A stretch of 64,000 nt of DNA from the NCBI GenBank assembly GCA_043228905.1, contig JBHGNT010000020.1, positions 4,526,001 to 4,590,000 on the forward strand. The letters run 5' to 3'. Below the pieces are notes generated by a model that saw only the letters and a list, made by a program, of their open reading frames with translations, searched no databases and had not been told where the DNA came from. Shown in pieces: positions 18,822-30,800 of this stretch (position 1 is its first letter; each line of letters opens with the position of its first letter). Both the position numbers and the translations under genes were made by a program. The DNA is from Azolla caroliniana. Its lineage: Eukaryota > Polypodiophyta.

Positions 18822-19943
18822 ATGGAGTCCATTAGCAAGCAAGAATATATGCGTGTTCTCTCCGAGCTCAAAATGCTAACAACCAAATTCATGGCACTAG
18901 AGCATGAAAATCAAAGATTGCTGGGAGACCTACAACAAGTAAGTGCTGAGAAAGTACAACAATATGAAGAATTATCTCAATGGGTGCATCAATTGGAGAC
19001 TACTCTATTACAACGACAAGCGGCGGAAGTTCAAACCTCGCCGAAGGAACCCAAGATTAGTCTGTCGGCCAAGTTTGATAGTACAAGGTCTCAATTTCGT
19101 AGATTTTTAAATCGGGTATGGCTTGTGATGAAATTGCATCCTAGTCGTTACCCAACTGATGTTGCTCGTGTGGGTCTAGTTGGTACCTTGTTAACGGGTA
19201 CTGCATTAGCGTGGTTTATACCACTCCTAGAGAAGCGCTCACCATTATTAAAAGATTTTGAAGGGTTTATTAATGAGTTCGAAGACAACTTTGGAGACAC
19301 TGATAGTATGAGGACTACAATAAACAAAATTCGGCGATCACGACAAGGAGATCGTCCTGATTCCACTTATGATGCAGATTTTCGCCTTCTAGCATGTGAT
19401 ATTCCATGGGATGAGGCGGCATTAACGGACCAATTTTGTCAAGGTCTACGCAATGATGTGAAGGATTTACTTCTTACCTTCCATGATGATCCAAAATCTC
19501 TTACTGAAGCAGTAAGTCGGGCCGTGCGTTGTGACAATCTCTTATTTGAGCGGCGTTCTAAGTGCCAACAAATGTTACGCTTCTGACCAACAGAAACATA
19601 TGCTTCGGTGGTTGCAACTCCACCCCAAGTATCAAAGTCAAGTGTGGTGGAAGGCCCTACTCCAATGGAAATCGAGACAACACGATGTCGAGGACCATTA
19701 TCGGATGCTGAAAAGCAACGACGGCGAGCGAATCGTTTATAATGCCTCTATTGTGGTGGTTCAGGGCATATTGTTGTGAATTATCCACATAAACCACGAC
19801 GAAAAGTTAACCAAGTAAGTGCTCATGACAATCCCATCTCAATTTCTTCCCCGTCTTATCGTAACCCAAGTAGGCATAGTAGTTCCTATCATAAAAATAC
19901 ATTTGATGTCTTGAGTCAATTAGATGATGTGTTAAACAAGTAA
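18822..19943 (+). pseudogene. gag: gag of D
   Basis: The ORF is open from ATG 18822 to 19586. The N-terminus is a probable coiled coil (MALEHENQRLLGDLQQVSAE); the sushi/PEG10-like capsid block follows (FDSTRSQFRRFL, ARVGLVGTLLTGTALAWF, ACDIPWDEAALTDQFCQGLR). A frameshift near 19560 breaks it before the zinc knuckle. The decayed remainder ends at a TAA at 19941-19943, just after the frameshift heptamer. Confidence 0.85.
19931..19937 (+). promoter_or_regulatory. Predicted -1 frameshift heptamer of D
   Basis: G-TTA-AAC in the gag frame lies 3 nt before the gag stop, and pol continues in the -1 frame. The same heptamer is at the same place in E and G. Confidence 0.6.
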
Positions 19944-22900
19944 GTCCGGCAAAAATCGGAGCCATTTGGTTGGACAGCCCTAGGCATGTAACGTCTGTCT
20001 CTAGTTGTGGTTCCATTTCATCCGGTCAAGTTAGTCGATTTTTCTCTGCACAAGTTGAGCTTAACACATCTAGGTGCCATCGATTCTAGCTTCTGCCCTC
20101 TTAGACTCTGGAGCCAACTCTTGTTTCATGGATCGTGAGTTTGTTGTAATGCATAATATTCAGTTGCATAAGCTCCCAAGCCCAGTGTCAGTCAGAGTAA
20201 TTGATGGATGCCCCATAGCATCAGTTGATATAGTCGAAGAGTTTGAACCAATTCATGTAGTCCTAGGCAATTTGGCTAGTGTCATCTCATTCAATGTCAT
20301 TAGTAGTCCAGAGCACTCCCTAGTTCTTGGTTTTCCATGGTTTGAGCTACATAACCCATCTATTGATTGGAGAAAAAGAACCATTGAAGAGGTCACAATA
20401 CAGTCTGAGCCTCTTAAAACTCCAACAAAGGATATGACATTCCAAAAGATTTCGACAATCTCTATACATCAATTACGTGAGGAAGGACGGAAGGAAGACA
20501 TGTTGGTGTTCGCAGTTTTAGCAACTCCCACATCGAGCTCACAAGAATTGGGGGTTGAACTACCAAAGAAATATATATAATTCTCCAATGTGTTTGATAA
20601 GGTGAAGGCCAATAGACTACCAGAGCATCGACCATATGATTGCCCGATTGATTTGCAACCCGGAAATATATAGAATCGGGGGTCCAACTACCGAAGAAAT
20701 ATATAGAATTCTCCGATGTGTTTGATAAGGTGAAGGCCAATAGACTACTAGAGCATCGACCATATGATTGCCCGATTGATTTGCAGCTCGGAAAAGAGCC
20801 TCCATGGGGGCCAATTTATAACCTTTCACCCACGGAGTTAGAGGTTCTTCGGGAATATATCGATGAGAACTTGGCGAATGGGTTTATCCAGCATTCAAGA
20901 TCTCCTGCTAGCGCACCCATATTTTTCGTTAAGAAGAAAGTTGGTTCGCTTCGTCTGGTCGTGGATTATCGAGGATTGAATAAAGTAACTATTCGAAACC
21001 GATATGCTCTACCATTGATTTCGAGCCTTCTGGAACGCCTCAATGGAGCTAAGTATTTCACAAAGTTAGATCTTCGAGGTGCTTACAATCTTGTTCGAAT
21101 TCGTCCTGGGGATGAATGGAAGACTGCTTTCCGTACTCGCTATGACCATTTTGAGTATACAATGATGCCATTTGGTCTCACGAATGCACCAACCATTTTC
21201 CAACATATGGCGAATGACATTTTTCGAGATTTCCTCGATATTTTCGTCATAATTTACCTAGATGATATCTTGATCTACTCAAAAACTCAAGAGGATCATG
21301 ATATACACGTTCAACAAGCTTTACAACAGTTGCGTGAATATGGTCTCTATGCAAAATTGGAGAAGTGCAGTTTCGACCAGTGTCAAGTGGAATTTTTGGG
21401 GTACATAGTCTCTTCACATGGCATCTCTATGGATCTAGCAAAGGTTCAAACAATTTTGGATTGGCAAACACCACAGTCTGTGTGAGATGTACAATGTTTT
21501 TTAGGGTTCACAAACTTTTATCGCAAGTTCATCAAAGATTATTCAAAGATCGTATTTGCCCTCACTCAACTGACATAGAAGAATCAACCATTTGTGTGGA
21601 GTATAAATGCAAACTCTGCATTTCAAGGATTAAAGCAAGCATTTACATCCGCACCAATTTTGATGCATGTTGATCCATTGAAACGCTTTATAGTGGAAGC
21701 TGATGCATCAGACTTCGCACTAGGAAGCATATTATCCCAGATTAGCAATGATGGCCAACTGCACCCTATGGCTTTTCATTCACGGAAATTCGAAGCTGCA
21801 GAAATCAACTATGAGATTCACGACAAAGAGCTTCTTGCCATTGTGGATTCTTTTCAACAATGGCATCATTTTTTGGAGGGTTCATCTCAACAAATCATAG
21901 TCTATAATGATCACAAAAATCTAACGTACTTCCAAAGTGCTCGAGTCTTGAGTCGTCGACAAGCTCGTTGGGCACAATTTTTAACTCTTTTCACTTCATA
22001 ATTCTATATCGCCCTGGGACGCAACAAGGAAAAGCAGATACTTTATCTCGGCATTCATATATGGAACTTCAACCAGGAGAGGCCGCATTTGAAAGTCAAA
22101 AGCAAATCCTCTTGGGTCTTGACCGTCTACGACTAATGGATTTTCATGCTATAGACACACCCGGGGATTGAAGTCTTCTAGACTTCATTCAGGAGTATAT
22201 TGAGACTAATGAATTCGCCCAAGATATTCTGAACCATATTATCCCAGATCGTGCTTCTTGTTCACAATCTCAAAATCCTCGTGAAGACTACAACCAGTTC
22301 AATTGGCATGATGGTTTACTTTTTCAACAAAAACTCTTATATGTGCCTGATGGTCCTTCTCGACTCCAAGTCTTGCAACAATGTCATGACACACCAATGG
22401 CTGGACATTTCGGCATCCACAAGACTTTGGCATTAATTTCTCGAAGGTGTTGGTGGCCACGACTTCGCCATTTTGTTACGGATTATGTTCGTAGTTGTGA
22501 TACATGTTGCCGATCCAAAAAACCTCGACATCATCCATATGGCTTATTATAGCCAGTCCATGGAAATCTATTTCATTCGACTTCATTACGGATCTACCAC
22601 CTTCCAAGGGTTTTGATTCTATTCTCACGGTAGTAGATCATTTTACCAAGATCGCACATTTTCTTCCCTGCACAAAGGCTATTACGAACCAAGAGACAGC
22701 CGAGTTACTCATGCGAGAGGTGTTTCAGCATCATGGTCTTCCTGATGATATTATTAGTGATCGGGGTCCTCAGTTCATCTCAAAATTTTGGCGGCACATG
22801 TTCAAACTCTTACATACTTCTTGCAAACTCTCTTCCGGCTATCATCCAGAAACTAACGGACAGAGTGAGCACACCAACCACACAGTAGAACAATATCTTC

Positions 22901-23685
22901 ATTGTTTTGTCAACTATCAACAAGATGATTGGGTTGATCTATTACATTTGGCGAAATTTGCTTACAACAACTCAGAACATTCTTCTACTGGATATTCCCC
23001 ATTTTTTGCGAACATTGAGTACCATCCTCGTTGGACTATGCTTGAACATCCCAAACTCCCGACAAACCCGGCTGCTGAAGATCGGCTCACCCGACTCCAA
23101 GAAGTTCAAGATATCCTTTTGCACCATTTATGTGATGCTCAAAACACTCAAAAGAAGGTTGCCAACCGTCATCAACGTGATTCATTGACTACATTTCAAG
23201 TGGGAGATTGAGTATGGCTTTTACAAGGTCGCATTAAAACAACCCAACCTTGTTGCAAATTGGATTATCAACGTTCTGGCCCATATGTGATATCTGGTAA
23301 GATCAATGATGTGGCATTTCACCTTGATCTTCCCCCTCATATGCATCTCCACCCGGTCTTCCATGTTTCTCTTTTGGAGCCGTACACAACCAGCTCTATT
23401 CCAGGCCGTCTTACATCTCCCCCACCTCCAATTGAAGTTTCGAATGGCTCCGAATATGAAGTTGCTGCCATTCTCGACTCCAAGATCGTTCACAACAAAC
23501 TGTATTATTTGGTTGACTGGTTAGGTTATACACGTAACAATCGAACATGGGAACCTCTTGAGAATCTTGCTAATGCCTCTGAAATGGTTGCTACGTTTCA
23601 CAATAAATATCCCCATAAGCCAAGTCCGAAATCTTGTCTTCCGACTCGTGGAACTCGTCGTCGAAAAGGGGGGATAATGTCATGA
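19944..23685 (+). pseudogene. pol: pol of D: protease, RT, RNase H, integrase, chromodomain
   Basis: Blocks: protease with LLDSGANSCFMD (about 20095-20135); RT (20718-21485) with YRGLNKVTIRNRYALPL and YLDD; RNase H (21594-22001) with EADASDFALGS; integrase with HHCC (GHFGIHKTL, CDTCC), and catalytic D, D, E in FDFITDLPP, ISDRGPQF and NGQSEHTN; and a chromodomain (23450-23600) with YEVAAILDSK, YLVDWLGY and TWEPLENL, retaining the usual aromatic cage positions. Breaks: TGA at about 21483, and frameshifts near 21985 and 22545. A 128-bp duplication separates protease from RT. The PPT (AAAAGGGGGGATAA) ends at 23677. Confidence 0.88.
20545..20800 (+). repeat. Tandem duplication (128 bp) at the protease-RT boundary of D
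   Basis: Copies start at about 20545 and 20673. Each holds the codons for FDKVKANRLLEHRPYDCPID with few differences. E and G have a single copy here. Confidence 0.85.
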
Positions 23686-23985
23686 CGACATACATTTTGG
23701 CCTTACAAGGATATGTCATGATGACATACATTTTGGCCTTACAAATATTCGAGCCCAAGGCATCTTGGTCTATATGTTAGACCTTTAACCATTATACTAA
23801 CATATATGATGTATAGTTATGATAAATGTATTATTAGTTATTACAAGATATTTAGAGTATTCTAGAACATTCTAGGATATTCCATTATTATATTAAATAT
23901 CTAAAATATTCTAGAACATTCTAGAATACTCCATAAGGACCTATAAATAGGTGTCTATTCATTCATCACAACTCATTCGGTTCAA
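23678..23985 (+). repeat. 3' LTR of D, first part
   Basis: It is preceded by the polypurine tract. Its first 36 bp are duplicated. It is broken at 23985 by element C and continues at 34247-34402. Confidence 0.85.
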
Positions 23986-24373
23986 TGTTGTCTGCCTGGC
24001 CGGACTAGCCACAACACAGGTGTCTATCCGACACTTCTCCAAAGGGGTGGTAAGGATTGGATGCTAGGTTACACGCGTAAGATGATTACACTAAGCACAG
24101 ACGGTAAAACAATACAAAGAAAAAGATAAACACGCAATAAGTATAATTGTATTACTTCCATAAAGCATTTACAATCATCGGATCCTTTTATAGGCATCCG
24201 GCAAGGTTACAATCAGTGCGCTTAGGCAACCGGCATCCGAATCGGTCCGGATCCGGATCGGTACAACTGTACCGGATCCGTCCCTCCGAATAATAAATAT
24301 ACTATTATTTACTTCCTATTATTCGATCCAACTCCGCCTTCCCACTTGTCCTTGCTCTTCTGACTGGCCAACA
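23986..24373 (-). repeat. 3' LTR of C
   Basis: In element orientation it starts TGTTGGCCAGTCAG and ends GGCAGACAACA. A TATA box (GCCTATAAAAGG on the minus strand) lies at about 24183-24195. The hairpin before it (24374-24420) is conserved. Confidence 0.88.
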
Positions 24374-24420
24374 CATGGCACGCCCGTGGGAAAGTGCCTT
24401 GCACTTCAAATCCACTCCCG
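24374..24420 (-). other. Conserved hairpin before the 3' LTR of C
   Basis: Arms GTGGA/CCCAC and AAGTGC/GCACTT sit at the place equivalent to A and B; the inner stem is identical and the outer stem has one mismatch. Confidence 0.6.
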
Positions 24421-24423
24421 GCC

Positions 24424-27342
24424 TCATTCTTCCTCCAAAATATCGAGCAAACTCCGCTCGGAGGTGTCAAGTGGTGCCTCTTCCTCCAATTCCTGTTCCT
24501 TGCTTGCCTGGTCTCTGACCTCCGGTTGGGTTGTCTGTTCCGTAAAAATTTGTTGCTCCGGCTCTGCTTGATTCTGTGGTGCCGGTGCTTCCTCACCGCT
24601 CCGTCCGGGTTCTTCCTGTTCTTCCTCTGTTCCAGGCTCTGTTCTGTTACCAGTGTCGCTTTCTCTGGTCTCGACTGGTCGGTTCGGTGCGCCTTCTTCC
24701 TCTGCTCCGGTGTTTTCCGGTCTCAGCTCTTCTTCTTCCCCGGCATCGGTCTGCACCTGCTCTTCTTCATTTTCTTGGAACGGAAGTTCTTCTTTGGGTA
24801 TTCTTTGTCAGGGTTGTTCGGTGTCGGTTGGTTCAGCTTCAGCCGGTCGCTCTCCCTCACTTATAGTGATTGGCGTCGTTCTTCCCTCGGCTTCCTGTCG
24901 TAACCGGTCCTGCTCATATTTCTCCAACTCCAACTGAGTTGCGAGCTGCCTGTCATCCAACCTCTCTACCAACCCTCGGATTTCTTTGAGATGTTCTTCC
25001 GCTAAAGCGTAGAAATCCTCCGACAATTCTTCCCGAATGGCGACGATACTTTCTTCATCCATCTTGTAGAACTTGTCACCGGTCTTCCTCCGATTCTCGG
25101 CATCAGCTCGGAGTGTCTACAACTGAGTTGCCTGTTGTGACCACTCCTTCCATAGCTTTTCCGTACTTTCGTTGATGCTTGCCTGAGCTCGGGTACTCCA
25201 ACATGACATGATGAGCTTGATCCGGTCAACCCCCGCTTTAGCATGCGCATAAGCTTCTTGCTTTTCCTTCCTTCCCCATTTTATAATGTCGGCCATTATC
25301 TGAGCCTGGGCTTCGTAATCCGCTTTCTGCTTTTCATAGGCACTTTGTAGTTTGTTGATCGTGAAGGTCGATCTTTCCTTTTCTTCATTCTTGATCTTGG
25401 TCAGATCCAACTTTTCCCGCCTTAGCGCCTCTAATTCCTTCCTTCTCTCCGTCGCTTGGGTTATTTCCGCCGACGATGCTTCCTTTTTGGCACTGACCTC
25501 GTCCATTGTCTTAGCCAGGTCTAATCGGGTCTCTTTGAGCTGTTCTTTCAGCTTCTCTATTTGCCGGTCGTACTTTGCTGCCCGTTTCTTGTTGTCCGAC
25601 TCGGCCTGCTTGTGATCTCGGTAAAGTCGGTCGAAGTCCTCCGTCTTCTGATTCAGGCGTCGGCTTACCTGAGCTCTTAACCGGTCGTCCCGGTCCTTCT
25701 GTTGTCGAAGTTCTTCCTGCAGTCACTCTATCTCCTGCTCGGCCTATCGACGCAGTCGGTCCTCCTTTTGCAGCTTTTCTTTTTCTTCTTGCAGTCGGTC
25801 ATTAGTGGCTCGGCCTTTCCGGAGGCCTTCTTCCATTCTTCGTATGTCGTCCTCCACCGCTTTCCGTTGCTCCCTTTCTTTTTCCCTTAATGCCTCCTGA
25901 GCTTTTAACTCCTCTCGCAAGGTTTCTATTATTTTTTCGGTCTCAGGGCCAGTTTGCAAGGCTACCGGTTCCAGTTCCGGTTCTGGTTGCTTCCTTGTTG
26001 TCCCGACCGGCTCGGTGACAACTTGTGCTTGTTGAATTCCTTCCCTCGCCTGCAACAGCTCCCCTTGCAACTCCTGGATCTGTGTTCGGAGCGCGACCAA
26101 CTCCTGGGTTGTTGTATGCGTCAGGTGTTGCCTACACGTTTCTTCTTCCTCTAACAGGTCCGCTACTCCCGATACCTGCTCCGAAAGCCATCTCAGCCAT
26201 TGTGGCTTTGTGCTTCCTGTGTCGGAGTAGCATTGCTCACTTCTACTCCTTAATTCAGGCTGTTTTTCTGGCCTTTTCTCTGGCTCCGGCGCTTGTTCAT
26301 TCCTCTTCTCTGGAATGACCGGTTCTCTGAAGTCCGGCAAAACCAGTTCCGGTACTACTTCCCTCGGTGCGGGTTCCGGTACTGCTTCCGCCCCGGCTAC
26401 TAGAGGTGCTCCTTGCGCCCTCTGCTGAGTTCTGTCAACTGGTGGAGCCGGTCCTCTCGCCCGTCTCTCCCGACCTTATCTTGCTGGGAGTCTTACCAGT
26501 GGTTCGGATGAGTCTTCTGCTTCAGCTTCCTCCTCCGGTGCGGCTACCAGACGGACCTTTTGTATAAAGTCCTCTGGTTCCGGTTCCGGCCGTCGCAACG
26601 TTATATTGATTGGTTTGAGCGCTACCGGTTCTTCCTCGGCCGGTTTTCCTTTGCCTTTTCATGCCGGTTTTGCCTTTGTTGCCGATTTCTTTTGCTGTCG
26701 GGATGGTCCTTCCTCCCGCTGTTCTGCTTCTTCGTGGGTCCATCCGGGGGTGTGTTTCTCCAGGATCTATCGGCGCTTTGTGACCTTTTTCGGCGTCGTC
26801 TCCTGCCGACCTCTTTTCTTTCGTTTGATGAGGAGCACCGGTGGGACTAACACCGTTAGCCATTGTGCTATCCCGGCCCATGGCTTTTTTCCTTCCACAA
26901 GGTTCTTGATGGCCTCCTTCAATCCTTCGGTTATGAAATGGAGCCAGTCCACTTGTAATCCTTCGTACGTTGCGATTAGGAACGCTGCCCGGTACCTAGC
27001 TATGGTCGGGGGACGAGAATTCACGAATCCGTATTCCATCATGGCGCGGGCCACTTCTCCGAACAACAGGTTCTCTCCGCCCTGTGTTCGGTACGCCTTG
27101 CTGCTGATGGAATACTCACCGAAATATTCGAACAGGATTTGACTTGAAGGGTTTTCGATCGTTCAAAGTCCTCCTGCTTTTATCCCCGTGAGCGCCTACA
27201 CCGCTCCTTCCGTGACTTCTGATAAATCAATCGATGCTGCCGCCTGCTCCGGTTCTGCGTGTGGTGCAGCGTCGGCGATCCGCAGCAATCCTTCTAACCT
27301 GTTCTCTATCATCCATTGGCGTGCCTCTTCCGACAGTGCCAT
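24424..27342 (-). pseudogene. ORF2 of C: full-length coiled-coil protein with nonsense codons
   Basis: ATG at 27342 (MALSEEARQWMIENRLEGLL). The globular block (ILFEYFGEYSISSKAYRTQG, YEGLQVDWLHFITEGLKEAI, KPWAGIAQWLTVLV) and the coiled-coil block (IMADIIKWGRKEKQEA, WSTRAQASINESTEKLWKEW, SEDFYALAEEHLKEIRGLVE) are clearly conserved with B. The open segments starting at 27528, 27066, 26340, 25506, 25062 and 24756 all lie in one frame, so only stop codons, not net frameshifts, broke it. The Glu/Pro-rich tail differs most from B but ends alike (TSERSLLDILEEE). It shows that ORF2 belongs to the family and was not gained by B alone. Confidence 0.85.
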
Positions 27343-27809
27343 TGGTTCGGATTCTTCTTCTGCTGTCTGTTGTTCGGGATCGGGATGTGTGTGCGCTGTG
27401 CGTCGGATTTGCTCTTCTGTGCTTCTGCGCCTGTGTGTAGGAAAATTCGTAAAAAGTAAGTCCTTCGTAGGCCTGTGTCTTATATAGTGACTTTTGCCTC
27501 GAGCCGCCCTTTTTCGTTTCCCACGCATGTCTATCTCCCGCCATAATTAGCATGTCCTTTCTTGGTTGCCGCGTGTGCATATCTCCTTTCATTATTAGCA
27601 ATTCTTCTCTTGATTGCCGCGCGTGCGTAATACCTCGTACGTCGGTGCCCACGTTCTACGCTTTAAATAGCAAGTACGCGCACGTCCTCCTTTACTTCAT
27701 GGCGCCTCTTCGTTGCATGGTGGCGCTCCCACCTCTTGTGATCTCCCCATCATCATTACTTTGATTTTTTTCTTTTTTCTTTTTTCGTTTTTTCTTTGTT
27801 TGGACGACG
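27343..27809 (-). promoter_or_regulatory. Region between pol and ORF2 of C with two conserved TATA-like boxes
   Basis: On the minus strand CTATTTAAAGC lies at 27671-27661 and CTATATAAG at 27487-27479, as in A and B. An A-rich stretch with interspersed G lies at about 27760-27800 near the pol stop. Confidence 0.5.
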
Positions 27810-30800
27810 TCATTTTCCGGTCCCACCCGATTTGTTCGGGTCAGTTCGCGCTGATACCGGAATCTCCTTCTGTTGGTTTTCCGGGATAGTCTTTGTCGGT
27901 ATCGGTGTCGGTTCTTCCTCGGTCCAGATTTCTGCAGCAGCGTCTGTCGGTGTCGGTTCCTCATCGTGCCGGATTTCCGGGTCTTGCTTGAACGGGTTGG
28001 CTGGCATATTTCCCTTATACGGCTTTAGCCGAAACCCATTTGCCCACTTACCGATGACTTCTCCAGACAACGTGCCGAGCTGATACGACCCATTGTACTC
28101 CTTGGTGATCCAGAACGGTCCGGTCCACCGAAACCGCAACTTTCCCGGCATGTTCCCCATCCGTGTCTGGAACAGTAGCACCGGTTTTCCGACTTCGAAC
28201 TCCTTTTCGTTGCCACGTCGGTGTCGGTCCACGAAAGCTTTTCTCCTCCTTTGCTCCAGTTCGAGTTGTAGTAAGCTGGCTATTCGGTTTTCTTCTAATT
28301 CCAACAACGTCACCAGCCGGATTCGTTCGGACTCCTTCTCACTTAAGCGCTCCTTTACCTAGATCCGTAAGCTGGGGATCTGGAACTCTACCGGCATGAC
28401 CGCTTCTAAGCCGAATGCTAGTCGGAACGGGGTTGTCCGGATGCTGGTTTTGTACGTTGTTCGGTACGCCCATAGCGCGCTCTGCAATTTCGTATCCCAG
28501 TCGGTCCGGTTCTCGTTGACGATTTTTCGTAGGATGTTCTGCAGAGTTTTGTTCGTCGATTCCGCTAGTCCATTGGCTTGAGGGTAGTAGGGAGTACTCC
28601 TTTTATGTACCACCGCGTAAAATGACGTCAGGCTTTCTACTACCTGCCCGAGAAAGTGTCCTCCTTGGTCACTTATAAGCTCGATCGGGCATCCATACCG
28701 GCACCATATGCACTCGTACAGGAACTTTGCCGTGGACGCGGCCGTGTTGTCCCGTAAGGCCTTCGCTTCCACCCATTTGGTGCAATAGTCAGTCGCCACT
28801 ATGACATACCGATTTCCAGTTCGCATTGCCGGTGGCTTGAAGGGACCGACAAAGTCCAAACCCCACTTTTGAAACGGTTCCAATGGCAAGACCGGGTGGT
28901 GTGGCATCCGGGCCTGCTCCGTGGGTTGGCCCAGTCGTTGACACAAATCGCATTCTCTGCTATACCTCACGGCATCTTTTAGGGTGGTGGGCCACCACAG
29001 TCCGCTCTGCCATATTTTCCGAGCGGTTGCGTCGCCGGCATAATGCCCGCCGGCAATTCCACAGTGGGCTTCCCTGAGGATTCGATCCTTCCCATCGCTC
29101 CGCACTGCTCATCTCCAGATGCCATCTGCCCCCTTGTGATAGAGGGTGTCTCCAACCAAGCAGAAATGTCTGCTTCTTACTGCTACCCTTTTCCTTTCAT
29201 CGCGGTCCATGTTCTTCGGGGGTACTCCGGTGCTCAGGAACTGATGCATCTCGGTTAGCCACTTGTCTTCATCGGCTACCGTTGCATCCGTTGCCGGTTC
29301 TGTCGCGATCCGGAACAACTCGGTGTCGGGGAACTCATCCTGTATGCCGTCCCCTGCTTCTCCGAATTCGAGTCTGCTTAGGTGGTCCACTACCGCATGA
29401 TGCGCCCCGGGTCTGTGGAAAATGTCGAATTCAAATTCCTGTAACAGCAGTGTCCATCGTGCAATTTTTCCCGTTAGGGATGCCTTCGAGACCAGGTAGA
29501 GTAGTGCCGAATGGTCGACATGGAAGGAAAACTTCCTTCCGAGCAGATAGTGCTTGTACTTTGTGACACTATACACCATTCCTAATGCCTCGCGTTCTAT
29601 CGTAGAGTAGTTCCGTTTGGCTTTTGAGAGTTTCCGGCTTGCGTAGTACACCGGCCGGTACCATTTCGGCTCCGTGAGTTGCATCAGAACGCTGCCGATT
29701 GCTACGTCCGACACGTCGACGAAGACGTGAAAGCTTTTACTCCAATCCGGCGGTTGCACCACCGGAGCTTGCGACCGCATAACCTTCAGCGCTTGGTAAG
29801 CTTTCTCCTCCGTCTCCGCCCATAGGAAGGGTACCCTGTGTACGGCGGCATGCAATGGTGTAGCAAAGTCTGCGAGGTGCCGTATCATCCGGCTATGCCA
29901 CCTTATTTGGCCCAGGAACCGGCTTAAAGCCTTTGCGTTATTTGGTGCCGGTGCCTCGAGAATTGCCTTTACTTTATCCGGATCTACCGCGATTCCTTCC
30001 TTACTTACCACGTGCCCTAGTAAGTTGCCGCTTGCCACTCCAAAGACGCACTTGGCCGGGTTCAGACTCAACCGGTACTCGCGGCACTTCTCTAAGCACA
30101 GTCGGAGGTGATCGAGATGCTCTCCGTGCCGGCTATAGACTGCGAAATCATCAAGGAAGACCTGCATAAAACCGGGGATATATTCCCCGAAAATTTCCGT
30201 TATTATCCTTTGAAAGGTCGTTGGGGCCGTCTTTAGTCCGAACATCATCACAACCGCGACGAACACTCCCCATTCCGTAACGAACGTTGTCTTCTCCTGG
30301 TCGGCCAGGTTCATTCGTATTTGGTTGTAACCGCTAAATCCATCCAGGAAGCTGTAAACTTCGTGGCCGGCTACCGCATCTAACACCCCGTCCGTAAATG
30401 GTAGTGGAAACGCATCAGTCACCGTTGCGGCATTTAGTTTCCAGTAGTCCACGCATACCCGGATTTTGCCGTTCTTTTTCGGGACCACCACTATCGGACT
30501 CAGCCAGGTTGCCTGCTTGACCGGTCGGATAAATCCGACCTAGAGGAGCTTATCAATCTCCTCCTTCACCTTCGCCACATAATTCGGATTCATCCGGTAC
30601 CTACGTTGAGCGATCAGTTTCGCGTCCGTACTTAGGTGAATTTGGTGCTGATAGAGCTGGGGGTCCAGCCCTTGGATGTCTTCGTACGACCATGCGAACA
30701 CATCCTTGAAGTCTGTTAATAATGCTACCATTGCCTTCTTTTCTTCCTTCGGCAATTCCTTTGTGACATTTACCGGTCGGGGTTTGTCTGTTGTGCCGAG

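Noticed and set aside
24424-27342. Host coiled-coil gene picked up by element C alone
   Set aside because: B has the full ORF and A its two ends at the same place, so it is part of the family.
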